Origin: an uncultured Formosa sp.
GTDB lineage: Bacteria; Bacteroidota; Bacteroidia; Flavobacteriales; Flavobacteriaceae
NCBI RefSeq assembly: GCF_947500765.1
Contig: NZ_CANMTH010000001.1
Location: 659,239-723,238 of the forward strand
DNA length: 64,000 nt
Direction of reading: 5' to 3'
Shown here: positions 20,142-29,812 of the stretch, piece by piece
Position numbering within the stretch: the first letter of the stretch is position 1
Layout of the letters: every line of letters begins with the position of its first letter
Program-made: the position numbers and the translations under genes
Notes under the pieces: model-generated
Told to the model about the DNA's origin: nothing
The model's input: the letters and a program-made list of their open reading frames with translations, nothing else
Database searches by the model: none

Positions 20142-20218
20142 GATACATTATTTAAAAACAAGTTAATAAAATATATGCTGATATCAAAATTTTTGAATGT
20201 GGTTAAAACAAAAGTCTA

Positions 20219-21580
20219 TTAAATAGTCATTGAGAATAGTTTAGTTCCTGGTTTACTTTCATGCAATTTTAGATCGAATGCCATACAAATGTTTCTAATA
20301 AACATACGGCCTTCTTCTTTTACAACTAAGTGATCATCATAAATACTTAGAATACCATCGGCTTCCATTTCTTTTAAATGCGATAAAATTTCAGGAAGTG
20401 TTTTTAGTTGCATATCAGAATTTTTCCAAGAGGTTTCTAGATTACACATAATGTTTAAAATGTGTTGTCTAACCACTAAGTCTTCTTTAGAGAGTAGGTG
20501 CCCTTTAAAAATGGGTAATTCGCCAGCGTTTAAACGTGCATAATAATCGTCTATGTTTTTTTCATTCTGCGCAAAACTATACCAAGAATCACTAATAGAC
20601 GATACACCTAAACCAATCATGAGTTTTGTTTTTCCAGACGTATATCCCATAAAATTACGGTGCAACGTTTTGTTTTTCATGGCTACATACATACTATCTG
20701 TTGGTAAAGCAAAATGATCCATGCCTATTTCTACATAACCAGCATCAAAGAATAATTGCTTTCCTAGTTCGTATAAGTTACGTTTTTCGTTATCCTTAGG
20801 TAAATCGGTGTCTTTAAATCCGCGTTGTCCATTACCTTTAATCCATGGCACATGTGCATAACTGTAATACGCAATACGATCGGGTTTTAATTCAACTGTT
20901 TTTTTTATGGTTTCACGAATACCTTTTTCGTTTTGAAAAGGTAGTCCAAAAATCAAATCGTGACTTACCGAGTTGTATCCTATAGCACGAGAATCTTCAG
21001 TAACACGTTTTACGGTCTCGAAAGATTGTATGCGGTGAATTGCTTTTTGCACTTTAGGATCGTAATCTTGTATACCAAAACTATTACGTTTAAATCCTAA
21101 ATTGAATAAGGTTTGTAATTGTTCTTTTGTGGTGAAATTAGGGTGACCTTCAAAGCTAAATTCAAAACCTTCAGCTTTAGTTGCTGTATTAAATATGCCT
21201 TGTATCAGCTTTGATAAATTTTCTGAAGAAAAGAATGTAGGTGTGCCGCCTCCTAAATGTATTTCTTTAATATTAGGTTTGTCTTTTAAGATATCGCAAT
21301 ACATTTTCCATTCTTTTAAAACCATATCTATATAAGGTACTTCTACACCATGTTGTTTGGTAATACGTTTGTTACATGCGCAAAATGTGCATAAACTTTC
21401 GCAAAACGGTAAGTGAATGTATAGGCTAATTCCTTCTGATATATTTGATTCTTTAAAAGATTTTTTAAGAGTATCTATCCAATTTTCTTTAGAAATCCCA
21501 GTTTCATCCCAATACGGAACGGTTGGGTAGCTTGTATAACGAGGTCCTGGAATATTATATTTTTGAATTAAATTATGCAT
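20219..21580 (-). CDS. hemN: oxygen-independent coproporphyrinogen III oxidase (radical SAM)
   Basis: Converts coproporphyrinogen III to protoporphyrinogen IX in haem synthesis without oxygen. The radical SAM cluster ligands are Cys60, Cys64 and Cys67 in YIHLPFCESLCTFC, followed by CACNK as in true HemN proteins. GGGTPTF and the N-terminal PRYTSYPT also match HemN rather than the HemW-type paralogues. Length 453 equals E. coli HemN (457) closely. Cytoplasmic, monocistronic. hemL, acting earlier in the same pathway, is at 49.5 kb and not linked. Confidence 0.96.
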   Translation of the reverse strand: MHNLIQKYNIPGPRYTSYPTVPYWDETGISKENWIDTLKKSFKESNISEGISLYIHLPFCESLCTFCACNKRITKQHGVEVPYIDMVLKEWKMYCDILKDKPNIKEIHLGGGTPTFFSSENLSKLIQGIFNTATKAEGFEFSFEGHPNFTTKEQLQTLFNLGFKRNSFGIQDYDPKVQKAIHRIQSFETVKRVTEDSRAIGYNSVSHDLIFGLPFQNEKGIRETIKKTVELKPDRIAYYSYAHVPWIKGNGQRGFKDTDLPKDNEKRNLYELGKQLFFDAGYVEIGMDHFALPTDSMYVAMKNKTLHRNFMGYTSGKTKLMIGLGVSSISDSWYSFAQNEKNIDDYYARLNAGELPIFKGHLLSKEDLVVRQHILNIMCNLETSWKNSDMQLKTLPEILSHLKEMEADGILSIYDDHLVVKEEGRMFIRNICMAFDLKLHESKPGTKLFSMTI

Positions 21581-21944
21581 TGTATTATAAATTTTAATTT
21601 CAGAAAGCGGTGTTTCTTAAAACTGATAAATGGAGCGTAAAAATACGATTTATTTAGGTGTTGTTTTATTCTTTTGTAATTATTGTAAAGCATCACTTAT
21701 AAATAGATTATTCTCATGTTTATAAGGGATTTTAACTATATATTGTTTGTAAATATTTCAAAATCAATATAAACATGTTCGTATACGAGATGTATTAATT
21801 GTTAAATAGAAACAAGTGTAAAGTAATGTTTAAAATAACGAAATGACTAAAAATAAGAAGGTTATGGTTTTGTTTTAAATGTGTTTTTTAACTCTAATTT
21901 TAGTAACTCTTCTTAAAATGATGTTTTTCATGAAAAATTAAGCG
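21581..21944. other. divergent intergenic region without a recognised gene
   Basis: AT-rich stretch between the divergent hemN and helicase genes. No RNA gene, convincing small ORF or repeat was seen. It probably holds the hemN promoter, which I could not place, and sequences upstream of the helicase promoter. Confidence 0.6.
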
Positions 21945-21952
21945 TACTTTTG
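21945..21952 (+). promoter_or_regulatory. -7 element TACTTTTG of the RNA helicase gene
   Basis: Matches TAnnTTTG and is followed by CA, as in most promoters here. Transcription would start near 21959, giving a leader of about 50 bases. Confidence 0.65.
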
Positions 21953-21964
21953 CAACTTCATAAA

Positions 21965-22021
21965 GAATGGCATTAACAATATAGAATGTCATTTTCTACA
22001 ATAATAATGTATGTCATTTAA
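21965..22021 (+). promoter_or_regulatory. helicase leader: hairpin and start-overlapping uORF
   Basis: GAATGGCATT (21965-21974) can pair with AATGTCATTT (21985-21994). The nine bases ATGTCATTT occur both at 21986-21994 and at the true start, 22011-22019, so the 5' arm could pair with either copy. The upstream copy opens an 11-codon frame (21986-22021, [11 protein letters not shown]) ending within the helicase start region in another frame. A regulatory role is inferred. Confidence 0.45.
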
Positions 22022-23297
22022 TTCACTAGGCCTTTCTGATGCCTTATTGAAAGCAATCAATAAAAAAGGATACGACAAGCCATCTCCAATACAAGAAAAA
22101 GCAATTCCACCCATTTTAGAAGGGAAGGATGTATTGGCATCGGCACAAACAGGTACAGGTAAAACAGCAGGTTTTACATTGCCATTACTTCAAATTTTAA
22201 GTGAAGGAACCACTAAAAGAAATCGTCCAGTACGAGCTTTAATACTTACTCCTACACGAGAATTAGCAGCACAGATTTTTGAAAATGTTAAAGAATATAG
22301 CGAATTTTTAGATATAAGATCTGCTGTAATTTTCGGAGGTGTTAATCAACGCCCGCAAGCAGCACAGATTAAACGAGGAGTAGACGTTTTAGTAGCAACT
22401 CCAGGTAGATTGTTAGATTTATGCAATCAAAACATATTATCCTTAGCGAGTGTAGAAATATTTGTTTTAGACGAAGCAGACCGTATGTTAGACATGGGAT
22501 TTGTAAGAGATATAGAACGTATAATTAAATTAATTCCTAAAAAGCGTCAGAACTTAATGTTTTCAGCAACGTTTTCTAAGGACATTAAAAAATTAGCCAC
22601 TGGTATATTAACACATCCCGTTTATGTTGAAGCCACTCCAGAGAATACAACTGTTGAAGTTATTCATCAAAAAGTATTTCGTGTAGCAAAAGCGAAAAAA
22701 ACAGGATTGATTATTAAATTAATTTCTGATGGAAATTGGCAACAAGTTTTAGTGTTTACTAGAACAAAACATGGCGCTAATAACCTGACTAAAAAAATGA
22801 TTTCTTCAGGTATCACAGCAGCAGCTATTCATGGAAATAAAAGTCAAGGAGCAAGAACAAAAGCGTTAGAAGGTTTTAAAAATGGAAGTATTCGTGTAAT
22901 GGTGGCAACAGATATTGCAGCCAGAGGGTTGGATATTCCATTATTACCACACGTTATAAATTTTGAAATCCCTAATATTTCTGAAGATTACGTTCACCGT
23001 ATTGGTAGAACAGGTAGAGCAGGAGCAAGCGGAGAAGCTATTTCTCTAGTTAGTGCAGATGAAACATCGTTTTTAAACGATATTCAAAAGTTAATAGGGA
23101 TGAAAATTCCTATTGAAGTTATTGAAGGTTTCGAACCAGATCCTAACGCATCTACAGAGCCTGTTAAGCAAAATCAAGGGCGTTCTAGAAGTAGAAGTCC
23201 TAAAGCGAATGCAGGTGGAAATAAAAGCGGTAATAAAAATTCAAGTAAAGGAGGTACGGCAAATTCTGGTCGCAGATCACGAGATAGAAGAAATTAA
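22011..23297 (+). CDS. rhlE: DEAD-box ATP-dependent RNA helicase (RhlE type)
   Basis: Unwinds RNA during ribosome assembly, decay or cold adaptation. All family motifs are present: Q motif ([14 protein letters not shown] through [11 protein letters not shown]), Walker [37 protein letters not shown], and the C-lobe [11 protein letters not shown] and HRIGRTGR. The C-terminal tail from about residue 375 is rich in Ser, Arg, Gly and Lys, as in RhlE proteins, and probably binds RNA non-specifically. Length 428 is normal. The next gene starts 3 bases after its stop. The RhlE name is a subgroup assignment by resemblance. Confidence 0.93.
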   Translation: MSFNSLGLSDALLKAINKKGYDKPSPIQEKAIPPILEGKDVLASAQTGTGKTAGFTLPLLQILSEGTTKRNRPVRALILTPTRELAAQIFENVKEYSEFLDIRSAVIFGGVNQRPQAAQIKRGVDVLVATPGRLLDLCNQNILSLASVEIFVLDEADRMLDMGFVRDIERIIKLIPKKRQNLMFSATFSKDIKKLATGILTHPVYVEATPENTTVEVIHQKVFRVAKAKKTGLIIKLISDGNWQQVLVFTRTKHGANNLTKKMISSGITAAAIHGNKSQGARTKALEGFKNGSIRVMVATDIAARGLDIPLLPHVINFEIPNISEDYVHRIGRTGRAGASGEAISLVSADETSFLNDIQKLIGMKIPIEVIEGFEPDPNASTEPVKQNQGRSRSRSPKANAGGNKSGNKNSSKGGTANSGRRSRDRRN

Positions 23298-23300
23298 GAT

Positions 23301-23525
23301 ATGAGTAGTCAACCCAATAATCCATTACATGGTGTAAAATTAGAACAGATTTTAGTCGATCTGGAAGCGCATTACGGTTGGGAATACATGGGCTTTAATA
23401 TTAATATTCGCTGCTTTACACAAGATCCATCTATTAAATCGAGTTTGAAGTTTTTACGCCGTACACCGTGGGCAAGAACAAAAGTAGAACAGATGTATTT
23501 AAAGATGATCTCTAAAAAAGATTAG
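23301..23525 (+). CDS. VF530 family protein (DUF2132)
   Basis: Small cytoplasmic protein of 74 residues, recognised by NPLHGVKLEQILVDLEAHYGW and INIRCFTQDPSIKSSLKFLR followed by RTPWAR. Members are described as putative DNA-binding proteins on the basis of a solved structure; the role is unknown. It begins 3 bases after the helicase stop, so it is almost certainly translated from the same mRNA, which hints at a nucleic-acid function. Confidence 0.9.
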   Translation: MSSQPNNPLHGVKLEQILVDLEAHYGWEYMGFNINIRCFTQDPSIKSSLKFLRRTPWARTKVEQMYLKMISKKD

Positions 23526-23567
23526 CCTATAGTATTAAACTTATAAAAATTAATTTAAATAAATATT

Positions 23568-23990
23568 ATGAAAAAATCAGTAATAGTATTGGCATTAGCC
23601 TTAAGCTTTACAGCGTTTTATAGCTGTGATTCAACAAAATCAACAACAAGTAGTACTGAAAGTTCAAGTTCTTCAACGAGTTCATTAATTTCAGGTATGG
23701 CAACAGATCAAATGCAGTCTTACTTTTTAAATAGCTCTGAAACACAAACTAAAGTAAAAGATGCTATAGTTTCAAATCCTAGTTCTTCATTAAGTACACA
23801 AGTTACAGATTATTTAACAACAAGTTCTGATACTAAAACTCAGGTTGCAAATTATTTATCAGGTTCTGGTACCAAAGCTAAATTATTACAGTACGCTATG
23901 AGTAACCCTGAATTAACAACTAAAGTAATGAGTTGGATTTCTGGTAATTCAGACGTTTTAAAACAAGCATTGAGTTTAGTAGGAATGTAA
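23568..23990 (+). CDS. Ser/Thr-rich lipoprotein of unknown function
   Basis: 140-residue predicted lipoprotein; the signal peptide ends at Cys20 (FYSC). After it comes a low-complexity Ser/Thr linker (residues 21-41), then helical segments alternating with Ser/Thr. Two of these resemble each other: SYFLNSSETQTKVKDAI and DYLTTSSDTKTQVANYL, followed by QYAMSNPELTTKVMSWI, suggesting three degenerate repeats of about 30-35 residues. I do not recognise a family. It sits 42 bases after the VF530 gene and ends at a strong terminator. Confidence 0.8.
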   Translation: MKKSVIVLALALSFTAFYSCDSTKSTTSSTESSSSSTSSLISGMATDQMQSYFLNSSETQTKVKDAIVSNPSSSLSTQVTDYLTTSSDTKTQVANYLSGSGTKAKLLQYAMSNPELTTKVMSWISGNSDVLKQALSLVGM

Positions 23991-24012
23991 TCTTATTAAA
24001 AATTCAGATATT

Positions 24013-24047
24013 AAAAGCGATTAAGTTCTTCTTAATCGCTTTTTTTT
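24013..24047 (+). terminator. rho-independent terminator after the helicase-lipoprotein cluster
   Basis: AAAAGCGATTAAG (24013-24025) pairs perfectly with CTTAATCGCTTTT (24031-24043), followed by a T run. Confidence 0.94.
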
Positions 24048-24100
24048 CGTTTAAAATGAAGTATTATGTTTGTAAAAGCGAATTTAATAAACCAAGGTTG

Positions 24101-24108
24101 TAACTTTG
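24101..24108 (+). promoter_or_regulatory. -7 element TAACTTTG of era
   Basis: Matches TAnnTTTG, extended by CA, 23 bases before the era start codon. No good TTG at the -33 distance. Confidence 0.65.
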
Positions 24109-24131
24109 CAACTACTAAAATGCAGTAAAAG

Positions 24132-25016
24132 ATGAATCATAAGGCAGGTTTTGTAAATATTATTGGAAATCCAAACGTTGGGAAATCAACATTAATGAAT
24201 GCGTTTGTGGGTGAGAAATTATCCATAATTACGTCTAAAGCACAAACCACACGTCATCGTATTTTAGGTATCGTAAACGGAGACGATTTTCAAGTCATCT
24301 TATCAGATACGCCGGGAATTATTAAACCAGCTTACGAATTACAGTCATCTATGATGGATTTTGTAAAATCGGCTTTTGAAGATGCAGACGTTTTAGTGTA
24401 TATGGTTGAAATTGGTGAGACAGAGTTGAAAGATGAATCCTTTTTTAATAAAATTACAAGTGCTAAAATTCCAGTTTTACTATTATTAAATAAAATTGAT
24501 AAATCCGATCAGAACCAACTTGAAGCACAAGTTGGTTTGTGGAGTAGTAAAGTGCCTAATGCCGAGATATTCCCAATTTCTGCTTTAGAAGGTTTTAATG
24601 TGTCTGAAGTATTTAACCGTATTATTGAGTTACTTCCAGATTCACCACCATTTTACCCAAAAGATCAGTTAACAGATAAGCCAGAACGTTTTTTTATTAA
24701 CGAAACTATTCGTGAAAAGATTTTATTACACTACAAAAAGGAAATTCCTTATGCTGTAGAAGTAGATACGGAAGAGTTTTTTGAAGAAGAACAAATTATA
24801 CGTGTACGTTCTGTAATTATGGTTGAACGCGAAACACAAAAAGGTATTATTATCGGTCATAAAGGATCTGCACTAAAACGTGTAGGAGTTGAAGCTAGAA
24901 AAGATTTAGAAAAATTCTTTGGTAAGCAAATTCATCTAGAATTATACGTAAAAGTGAATAAGAATTGGCGTTCAAACTCGAATCAGTTACGTCGTTTTGG
25001 GTATAATCAGAAGTAA
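24132..25016 (+). CDS. era: GTPase Era
   Basis: Ribosome-assembly GTPase that binds the 3' end of 16S rRNA. The G-domain motifs are G1 GNPNVGKS (12-19), G3 DTPG (59-62), G4 NKID (120-123) and G5 SALE (150-153). The C-terminal KH domain contains GHKGSALK (242-249). Length 294 is standard. It has its own promoter and is followed by a convergent gene whose stop lies 4 bases beyond, so transcription is probably limited to this gene. Confidence 0.97.
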   Translation: MNHKAGFVNIIGNPNVGKSTLMNAFVGEKLSIITSKAQTTRHRILGIVNGDDFQVILSDTPGIIKPAYELQSSMMDFVKSAFEDADVLVYMVEIGETELKDESFFNKITSAKIPVLLLLNKIDKSDQNQLEAQVGLWSSKVPNAEIFPISALEGFNVSEVFNRIIELLPDSPPFYPKDQLTDKPERFFINETIREKILLHYKKEIPYAVEVDTEEFFEEEQIIRVRSVIMVERETQKGIIIGHKGSALKRVGVEARKDLEKFFGKQIHLELYVKVNKNWRSNSNQLRRFGYNQK

Positions 25017-25020
25017 AATC

Positions 25021-25515
25021 TTATAAATTTAGGTTTTGTGTCATAAAACGATGTAATAAAATCATGTCGTTTTTACCCTTTGCACGGCCAGCACGTCCAA
25101 TAAAATAGAGTACAAACCAGAGCATGAACATGGCAATGCAAACCCCCAATTGCATACCGTAAGTTAGGTCTAGTGCCCAATTAGAATACCCCCAAATACC
25201 AAAACCAATAAAAAGCATAACAACAACAAAGTGTAGAAACATAAAAAGCGTCCAGACTGTAGGGTTTGGTCCGAAAAGCCCGTGAATACTACAGTTTTTG
25301 TCTTCAAGTTTATTAATTTCAAGGTGAAGTTGAGGTGACCAAAAGTGCTGTTTATGTTTCGGAATTCGAATAAAAACATGGTCGTCTACTCGAGATACAA
25401 CAAATTCAGTTTGAGTATTTTTTAAATTTTCAAAAACAGACAAAACAGCTTCATTGTGTTCAGGTAAGTTCAAATTAAATCTTGGCCGAAGCACAATGTC
25501 GTTATCTAATATCAT
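25021..25515 (-). CDS. membrane protein of unknown function, 164 residues
   Basis: Residues 1-95 form a soluble domain without cysteine motifs apart from one Cys (KNCSIHGLFGPNPTVWTLF). Two hydrophobic helices follow at about 93-115 (MFLHFVVVMLFIGFGIWGY) and 123-145 (GVCIAMFMLWFVLYFIG), then a basic tail (RAGRAKGKND). I do not recognise the family. It lies on the opposite strand between era and der, convergent with era and divergent from der. Confidence 0.75.
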   Translation of the reverse strand: MILDNDIVLRPRFNLNLPEHNEAVLSVFENLKNTQTEFVVSRVDDHVFIRIPKHKQHFWSPQLHLEINKLEDKNCSIHGLFGPNPTVWTLFMFLHFVVVMLFIGFGIWGYSNWALDLTYGMQLGVCIAMFMLWFVLYFIGRAGRAKGKNDMILLHRFMTQNLNL

Positions 25516-25577
25516 GTTTTTTATGATGTTTAAAAAGAATGGGTTAAAATACAGTTTTTTCTTAAATATCTAAACAC

Positions 25578-25585
25578 TACCTTTG
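25578..25585 (+). promoter_or_regulatory. -7 element TACCTTTG of der
   Basis: Matches TAnnTTTG plus CA, 17 bases before the der start, so the leader would be only about 11 bases. A T-rich stretch lies at the -33 distance. Confidence 0.65.
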
Positions 25586-25602
25586 CAGACAATTAAAAGT
25601 GT

Positions 25603-26910
25603 ATGAGTAATATAGTAGCCATAGTAGGAAGACCAAATGTTGGAAAATCAACATTTTTTAATCGTTTAATACAACGACGTGAAGCCATAGTAGATGCCGT
25701 TAGTGGAGTAACTCGTGATAGACATTATGGAAAGAGCGATTGGAACGGGAAAGAGTTTTCTTTAATCGATACAGGTGGATATGTAAAAGGGAGCGATGAT
25801 GTGTTCGAGGCAGAGATTGATAAACAAGTGGTTTTAGCCATCGAAGAAGCAGATGCCATTATTTTTATGGTTGATGTCGAGACTGGAGTAACAGGAATGG
25901 ATGAAGATGTCGCGAAGTTGTTGCGTAAAGTTTCTAAACCTGTGTTTTTAGTTGTTAATAAAGTAGATAACGGAAAACGTGCCGAAGATGCTGTAGAATT
26001 TTATTCTTTAGGTTTAGGTGAATATTTTACCATAGCCAGTATAAACGGAAGTGGAACAGGAGATTTATTAGATGCACTTGTTAAAGCATTACCAGAGCAA
26101 GTAGAAGAAGAGGAAGAAGATGCATTACCTCGTTTTGCTGTAGTTGGTCGTCCTAATGCAGGGAAATCATCTTTTATAAATGCATTAATAGGTAAAGAAC
26201 GTTACATTGTTACAGATATTGCGGGAACAACTCGTGATTCTATTGATACCAAATATAACCGTTTCGGATTTGAATTTAATTTAGTCGATACGGCTGGAAT
26301 TCGTCGTAAGTCTAAAGTAAAAGAAGATTTAGAATTTTATTCAGTAATGCGTAGTGTACGTGCCATAGAGCATAGTGATGTTTGTATCATTGTGTTAGAT
26401 GCCACTAGAGGTTTTGACGGACAAGTTCAGAATATCTTTTGGCTAGCAGAACGTAACAGAAAAGGGATTGTTATTCTTGTAAATAAGTGGGATTTAGTTG
26501 AAAAGGAAACCAATTCTGCTAAAGAATTTGAAAGACAAATTCGTCGCGAGATGGAACCTTTTACAGATGTGCCAATTGTATTTATTTCGGTTTTAAACAA
26601 ACAACGTATTTTTAAAGCGATAGAAACAGCTGTCGAGGTTTATAAAAACAGATCTAAGAAAATTAAAACAAGTGTTTTAAACGAGGTAATGTTGCCAATT
26701 ATTGAAAGCTATCCACCACCAGCTTATAAAGCAAAATTTGTAAAAATTAAGTTTATTACGCAGTTGCCAACACCACAACCACAATTTGCGTTTTTCTGTA
26801 ATTTACCACAATATGTGAAAGATCCGTATAAACGATTTTTAGAAAATAAATTACGAGAGCGTTTCGATTTTAATGGAGTACCTGTAAGTGTATATATGCG
26901 TAAAAAATAA
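25603..26910 (+). CDS. der: GTPase Der (EngA)
   Basis: Ribosome-assembly GTPase with two consecutive G domains, acting on the 50S subunit. First P-loop GRPNVGKS (9-16) with DTGG and NKVD; second P-loop GRPNAGKS (182-189) with DTAG and NKWD. An acidic linker (EEEEEDALP, around 170-177) separates them. The C-terminal KH-like domain (residues about 350-435) ends in RKK. Length 435 is standard. It has its own promoter and ends at a GC-rich terminator. Confidence 0.97.
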   Translation: MSNIVAIVGRPNVGKSTFFNRLIQRREAIVDAVSGVTRDRHYGKSDWNGKEFSLIDTGGYVKGSDDVFEAEIDKQVVLAIEEADAIIFMVDVETGVTGMDEDVAKLLRKVSKPVFLVVNKVDNGKRAEDAVEFYSLGLGEYFTIASINGSGTGDLLDALVKALPEQVEEEEEDALPRFAVVGRPNAGKSSFINALIGKERYIVTDIAGTTRDSIDTKYNRFGFEFNLVDTAGIRRKSKVKEDLEFYSVMRSVRAIEHSDVCIIVLDATRGFDGQVQNIFWLAERNRKGIVILVNKWDLVEKETNSAKEFERQIRREMEPFTDVPIVFISVLNKQRIFKAIETAVEVYKNRSKKIKTSVLNEVMLPIIESYPPPAYKAKFVKIKFITQLPTPQPQFAFFCNLPQYVKDPYKRFLENKLRERFDFNGVPVSVYMRKK

Positions 26911-26933
26911 TTAAAAATTTCCTTAATTGGAAT

Positions 26934-26969
26934 AGCCCGTTCTTTATTAGAGCGGGCTTTGTTTTTTTT
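26934..26969 (+). terminator. rho-independent terminator after der
   Basis: AGCCCGTTCT (26934-26943) pairs with AGAGCGGGCT (26949-26958) with one G-U pair, followed by a run of eight T. Confidence 0.92.
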
Positions 26970-27104
26970 ATAAAAGGAATAATATTAGTTTAATCTTTTA
27001 AAGATTAAACCTTTTGCATTTAGTAAAGTCTAATTAATTAAGGGAACGCATGTTCTGTTGTTCTTTTAGAAAAACAAGCATTCTTTATTCTGAAACCAAT
27101 TGTT

Positions 27105-29810
27105 ATGAAATATATTTTTATTTTATTTTTCTTTCTAATAACAACTTTTTCTTATACTCAATCTAAAAAATTCGAAATATCTGGAACGTTAATCGCTGGA
27201 GATATTAATGAGCCTTTAGAAGCAGCCACAGTATATTTACAACGTATTCAGGATAGCTCTTTGGTGGCTTATGGTATTACCAATCAGAAAGGAGAATTTA
27301 ATATTGAGGGTAAAACACCAGATGAGCAGTTAAATATTTTTATGTCGTATTTAGGGTATAAAACATATGCTAAGGTGATAGATATGACATCAGATGAAAT
27401 TCAGCTTCCAGCACTTTTACTTGAAATAGAAGATAATACGTTAGATGAGGTTTTAATAAAATCTACAGCACCAGTAACTTTTAAAACAGACACTTTAGAA
27501 TATAATGTAAAGTCTTTTAAAACAAAACAAGATGCAAATGTAGAAGATGTTTTAAAAATATTACCTGGTGTTGAAATTGATGAAGATGGTGTGATTACTG
27601 TAAACGGAGTTACAGTTGATAATATTTTGGTTAATGGAAATTCTTTTTTTGGAGACGATCCGACTATAGCAACTCGCAACCTGACAAAGGATATTATTAA
27701 AAAAATTCAAATTGTAGATACAAAAACAAAAGATCAAGCATTTGCAGGTGAAGCTGGAGATCAGGAAAATAAAACCATTAATCTAACTATAGAGGAAGAT
27801 AAGAATAGAGGCCAATTTGGACGTGTTTCTGCAGCAGGAGGTACAGACGATCGTTACGAAATGTCTGGTATTTATAATCGGTTTAACGATACACGTCGTA
27901 TAAGCATACTAGCAGGAGGAAATAATATAAACGCACCGGGTTTTAGCAATTCTGAACTTAACGACACTTTTGGTCGTGGTGGAAGTCGGGAGTATAGCGG
28001 TAATGGCGATGGGATTATAACATCTAAAAATGTCGGTGCTAATTATACAGATGCACCTTCAAGAGCAAAAGAGTTTAGTACAGATTATTTTTATGCCCGA
28101 AGTGATTCTGATCAGAACCAGAAAACTAATAAAGAAATATTTTTACCAGATTCTAAGTATTACACCGCAGAAGAGTCTAGCGATTTTAAAACAAATCAAA
28201 GTCATAAAGCCAATTTATCATTCGAAACTCAATTAGATTCTACTTTCATGATTTCTTTCAGACCAAAATTTGAGGCTAATAAAAACGATAGTAAGTGGTT
28301 TAATGAAGCACAGTCTTTCGACGCCGACAGAAGTTTAACTAATCAATCTGTTAGTCAGATTAGCAGTACGAGTGTATCTCAAGAATTTTCTGCAAATGTA
28401 AGAGCGACAAAACGTATTGGTACAAAAGGAAGTTTTTTGCGTTTATCCATGGGGGGTGAAATGAATCATAACGACTCTGATAAATACGCAATGTCAGAAA
28501 CTAATTATTATGGAGATAATCCTAGTGAAGAGATTAGAAATCAATATGAAAATGGAGCGCAGAATGAAACACAAATTAATTCTTCCTTACGGTTTCGTTT
28601 GCCTTTAATAGAAAAAAAATTAATGTTCGATGTTAATTACGATTATAGAAGCGTGCTCTCAAAAAGTAAATTATCTACATTCGATTATAATGAAGGAGAT
28701 AGTGCGTATTCCAATTTTAATTTAGATCAGAGTACCGATTTTGATAACGATAATGTTATCTCTTCACCCGAATTAGGTTTTAGATACAACGGGAATAAGT
28801 GGTATTTTAATACAGAAGCTGGTTACGATATTATTGAATTGTCTTCTAAAGATGCCTTACGTCCAGAACTCAATTTTAATCAGGATTTTACAAAATTAAA
28901 AATGAGTACCACATTTGGTTACCGTATAAAATCTAAGTTATCTGCCCGCTTTCAATACCGTTTAAGAAACGAAGCTCCAAGTATTTCTCAATTACAACCT
29001 TATACAGATATTAGTAATCCACTACATATTGTAAAAGGTAATCCAGCCTTAGAGATGACTCAAAACCATAGAATGCAAGTTCGTTTTAATACAAATAATT
29101 ATAATAAGCAATTTGGTTTCTTTGGGTATGCAAATTTAAGTATTCTTGATAATGATGTGGTAAGTCAGTCTGTTATAGACGAGAATTTAGTTAAAACAAC
29201 AACCTATATAAATGTAGATGGAAGTTATAGTTTAAATGTGCGCTTAAATGTGTCTAAAAAATTAAAATTAGATTCAATATCTACCTTAAAGTTTGTAGCT
29301 GGTTTAGGACCTAATTTACAACGTAAAGTAAATTTTAATAACGCTTTACAGTATACCAGTACAGTTCAAGCCATGTCTCCTTCTTTAGGTGTTGTTTACG
29401 AAATTCCAGATTTTATAGAAGTAGAAACGCGTTACTCTGCTCAGTTTTCAAAAGGGACATATAGCATCGAGTCGTTTGATGATACAGAATATACAACCCA
29501 TAATTTAAGATTGAATACGGCAACGTATTTTCTAAAAGGATTTGAATGGCGTAATAATTTAAATTTCAACTATAATTCGAATATTTCTGACGATTTTCAG
29601 AAAAGTTCATGGTTCTTAAATAGTACAATATCTTACTCTGTTTTAAACAAAAATGGTTACATTACACTTAAAGCATACGATATTTTAAACCAAAATACCA
29701 ATGCAAGGCGTGTTGTAAATCAGGATTATATAGAAGATAGTTCTAGTAATGTATTACAACAATATTTTATGTTAGGTTTCAGTTGGAAATTTAATAGCCT
29801 AGGATCCTAA
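27105..29810 (+). CDS. outer-membrane beta-barrel protein, TonB-receptor-like
   Basis: 901-residue outer-membrane protein. A signal peptide ends near residue 19 (SYTQS). Residues 22-110 form a carboxypeptidase-regulatory-like beta-sandwich (EISGTLIAGDINEPLEAATVYLQ). Residues 120-235 resemble a TonB-receptor plug (VEDVLKILPGVEIDEDGVITVNG, then KDIIKKIQIVDTKTKDQAFAGE). The remaining part is a large barrel with alternating strands, ending QQYFMLGFSWKFNSL. This architecture is common in Bacteroidota and differs from SusC, and no SusD partner is adjacent. Ligand unknown. Monocistronic, convergent with the MscS-type gene (2-base gap). Confidence 0.88.
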   Translation: MKYIFILFFFLITTFSYTQSKKFEISGTLIAGDINEPLEAATVYLQRIQDSSLVAYGITNQKGEFNIEGKTPDEQLNIFMSYLGYKTYAKVIDMTSDEIQLPALLLEIEDNTLDEVLIKSTAPVTFKTDTLEYNVKSFKTKQDANVEDVLKILPGVEIDEDGVITVNGVTVDNILVNGNSFFGDDPTIATRNLTKDIIKKIQIVDTKTKDQAFAGEAGDQENKTINLTIEEDKNRGQFGRVSAAGGTDDRYEMSGIYNRFNDTRRISILAGGNNINAPGFSNSELNDTFGRGGSREYSGNGDGIITSKNVGANYTDAPSRAKEFSTDYFYARSDSDQNQKTNKEIFLPDSKYYTAEESSDFKTNQSHKANLSFETQLDSTFMISFRPKFEANKNDSKWFNEAQSFDADRSLTNQSVSQISSTSVSQEFSANVRATKRIGTKGSFLRLSMGGEMNHNDSDKYAMSETNYYGDNPSEEIRNQYENGAQNETQINSSLRFRLPLIEKKLMFDVNYDYRSVLSKSKLSTFDYNEGDSAYSNFNLDQSTDFDNDNVISSPELGFRYNGNKWYFNTEAGYDIIELSSKDALRPELNFNQDFTKLKMSTTFGYRIKSKLSARFQYRLRNEAPSISQLQPYTDISNPLHIVKGNPALEMTQNHRMQVRFNTNNYNKQFGFFGYANLSILDNDVVSQSVIDENLVKTTTYINVDGSYSLNVRLNVSKKLKLDSISTLKFVAGLGPNLQRKVNFNNALQYTSTVQAMSPSLGVVYEIPDFIEVETRYSAQFSKGTYSIESFDDTEYTTHNLRLNTATYFLKGFEWRNNLNFNYNSNISDDFQKSSWFLNSTISYSVLNKNGYITLKAYDILNQNTNARRVVNQDYIEDSSSNVLQQYFMLGFSWKFNSLGS

Positions 29811-29812
29811 TA

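Noticed and set aside
23113..23304. Lys/Val-rich frame inside the helicase tail
   Set aside because: Shifted frame of the low-complexity Ser/Arg/Gly tail; ends where VF530 begins; no family features.
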